From Sphingobacteriia bacterium (GTDB taxonomy: Bacteria > Bacteroidota > Bacteroidia > Chitinophagales > Chitinophagaceae): DNA of 64,000 nucleotides. How positions within the stretch are numbered: position 1 is the stretch's first letter; each line of letters opens with the position of its first letter. The stretch spans positions 62,001 to 126,000 of the forward strand of contig JAFKLS010000017.1 in NCBI GenBank assembly GCA_017304675.1. Reading direction: 5' to 3'. A program made the position numbers and the translations under genes. This document shows positions 62,879-64,000 of the stretch, piece after piece. The notes under the pieces are model-generated. The model did not search any database, was not told the DNA's origin, and was given only the letters and a program-made list of their open reading frames with translations.

Positions 62879-64000
62879 TTAAGCCGGTACATGAATCGGA
62901 TCTGCATAATGTGCCAATCCAAAATTTCTTTTTTGTGCTTCTTCAGGATTTTTTACATGCCACTCAAATTCATCTCTGAAATGACGAATGGCTGCTGCAA
63001 CAGGCCATGCCGCTGCATCTCCTAAAGGGCAAATTGTGTTCCCTTCAATCCTTCTCTGAATATCCCACAATAAGTCTATATCACTCAGTTTGCCTTTGCC
63101 GTATTCTATGTTTTGTAATATTTTTTCCATCCAACCTGTTCCTTCGCGACAAGGAGAACATTGTCCGCAACTTTCATGGCGGTAGAATCTTGCTAATGTT
63201 AAAGTGTTCTTCACCACACACTGATCTTCATCCAATACAATAAATCCGCCGCTACCCATCATACTGCCTGTTGCAAAACCACCATCACTTAAACTTTCAT
63301 AGTTCATGTAACGTGTTTCGCCCTTTGCCGTTTTCAATAACAAATTTGCAGGAAGAATGGGAACTGATGAACCACCGGGAATACAAGCTTTTAATTTTTT
63401 TCCGTTGGCAATTCCACCGCAATATTCATCACTGTAAATAAATTCTTCAACACTGATGGTCATATCAATTTCATACACTCCAGGTTTATTGATATTACCG
63501 CAAGCAGAGATCAATTTAGTTCCTGTACTTCTGCCAACACCAATCTTCGCATATTCTTCACCACCCATATTGATGATAGGAACAACAGCTGCTAATGTTT
63601 CTACATTGTTTACCACCGTTGGTCTTTCCCATAAACCTTTTACCGCAGGAAATGGTGGTTTTAATCTTGGGTTACCACGTTTACCTTCCAGGCTTTCAAT
63701 CAATGCAGTTTCTTCACCACAGATATAAGCACCTGCGCCACGTTGTACATGAATATTACAATCGAAGCCAGTACCTAAAATATTTTTTCCTAACCAACCA
63801 TTTGCTTTTGCTTCTTCGATAGCCTGTTCAAGAATATCTACAATCCAGGCATATTCGCCACGGATATAGATGTATGTATCGTTGCTACCTAATGCAAATG
63901 ATGAAACAATCAAGCCTTCAATCAATAAATGTGGAATGAATTCCATCAAATATCTATCCTTGAAAGTACCAGGTTCGCTCTCATCTGCATTACAAACCAA
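62879..64000 (-). CDS. nuoF: NADH-quinone oxidoreductase subunit F, N-terminus cut by window edge
   Basis: The C-terminal 373 residues of the FMN- and NADH-binding subunit, open to the right edge. It has VCNADESEPGTFKDRYLMEF, the QRGAGAYICGEETALIESLE segment, and the N3 cluster cysteines in SCGQCSPCREGTGW with a fourth Cys in TICPLGDAAAWP. The expected start, with the FMN-binding Gly-rich loop, lies outside the window. It heads the visible nuo operon. The IVS-like pseudogene starts 40 bp after its stop. Confidence 0.95.
   Translation of the reverse strand: MVCNADESEPGTFKDRYLMEFIPHLLIEGLIVSSFALGSNDTYIYIRGEYAWIVDILEQAIEEAKANGWLGKNILGTGFDCNIHVQRGAGAYICGEETALIESLEGKRGNPRLKPPFPAVKGLWERPTVVNNVETLAAVVPIINMGGEEYAKIGVGRSTGTKLISACGNINKPGVYEIDMTISVEEFIYSDEYCGGIANGKKLKACIPGGSSVPILPANLLLKTAKGETRYMNYESLSDGGFATGSMMGSGGFIVLDEDQCVVKNTLTLARFYRHESCGQCSPCREGTGWMEKILQNIEYGKGKLSDIDLLWDIQRRIEGNTICPLGDAAAWPVAAAIRHFRDEFEWHVKNPEEAQKRNFGLAHYADPIHVPA

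Noticed and set aside
1..64000. tRNA, rRNA, riboswitch or insertion-sequence genes
   Set aside because: I scanned for tRNA-like T-loop sequences, transposase motifs and long terminal repeats and found none that I could support; a tRNA-finder or covariance search would be decisive.

Overview
The window is AT-rich DNA from a Bacteroidota bacterium, most likely of the family Chitinophagaceae. That placement is an inference from gene content: an LpxC-FabZ fusion, proteins ending in type IX secretion (T9SS) sorting domains, an ExbB-ExbD-ExbD-TonB block, a nuoF-to-nuoN operon with a short NuoG, and start codons with little Shine-Dalgarno signal. No rRNA, tRNA, CRISPR array or insertion sequence was seen.

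Layout. (1) 1-3410: the start of a QueD-like gene at the left edge, then clpP-clpP-clpX, a complete cytoplasmic protease set with two ClpP paralogues. (2) 3440-9128, minus strand: an envelope lipid block of HD hydrolase, lpxD, lpxC/fabZ, lpxA and an ABC ATPase. (3) 9261-12108: a LolD-like ATPase, a cobalamin adenosyltransferase, a MacB-type ATPase, gatC and a membrane-anchored thioredoxin. (4) 12187-28723: a large exopolysaccharide cluster with an initiating sugar transferase, a Wzc-like co-polymerase, a half-size TolC-like protein, a Wzy/ligase, a Wzx flippase, seven glycosyltransferases, an acetyltransferase and an ATP-grasp enzyme. Several of its genes overlap, and a 51-residue membrane protein fills one of the gaps. 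(5) 28776-32606: a three-gene operon (alcohol dehydrogenase, double DUF1080 protein, Gfo/Idh oxidoreductase) that fits oxidative 3-keto-glycoside metabolism. (6) 32821-41625: three homologous small proteins of 61-65 residues, each with a signal peptide, a DAP(V/I)(D/N)GG motif, a short hydrophobic stretch and a basic tail. Two of them alternate with two very large T9SS-exported surface proteins, and a LacI regulator ends that run. The third precedes a soluble GAF histidine kinase.

(7) 42085-43893: a Fic AMPylase with its own HTH and a duplicated 36-bp operator-like repeat, then a repeat-rich spacer. (8) 43894-48443: mnmE and the TonB energy-transducing complex. (9) 48784-53476: a large zinc metalloprotease, a small carboxypeptidase-regulatory-like exported protein and a MacB-type permease. 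(10) 53518-64000, minus strand: the respiratory complex I operon from nuoF (cut by the right edge) to nuoN, ending in a clear terminator. Inside it are a small membrane protein gene, an amber-interrupted four-helix-bundle gene and an exact 24-bp repeat placed just before two start codons.

The least explained part is region 6. The small proteins look like substrates of a protein-sorting system and are paired with T9SS adhesins about 4 kb from the exopolysaccharide cluster.
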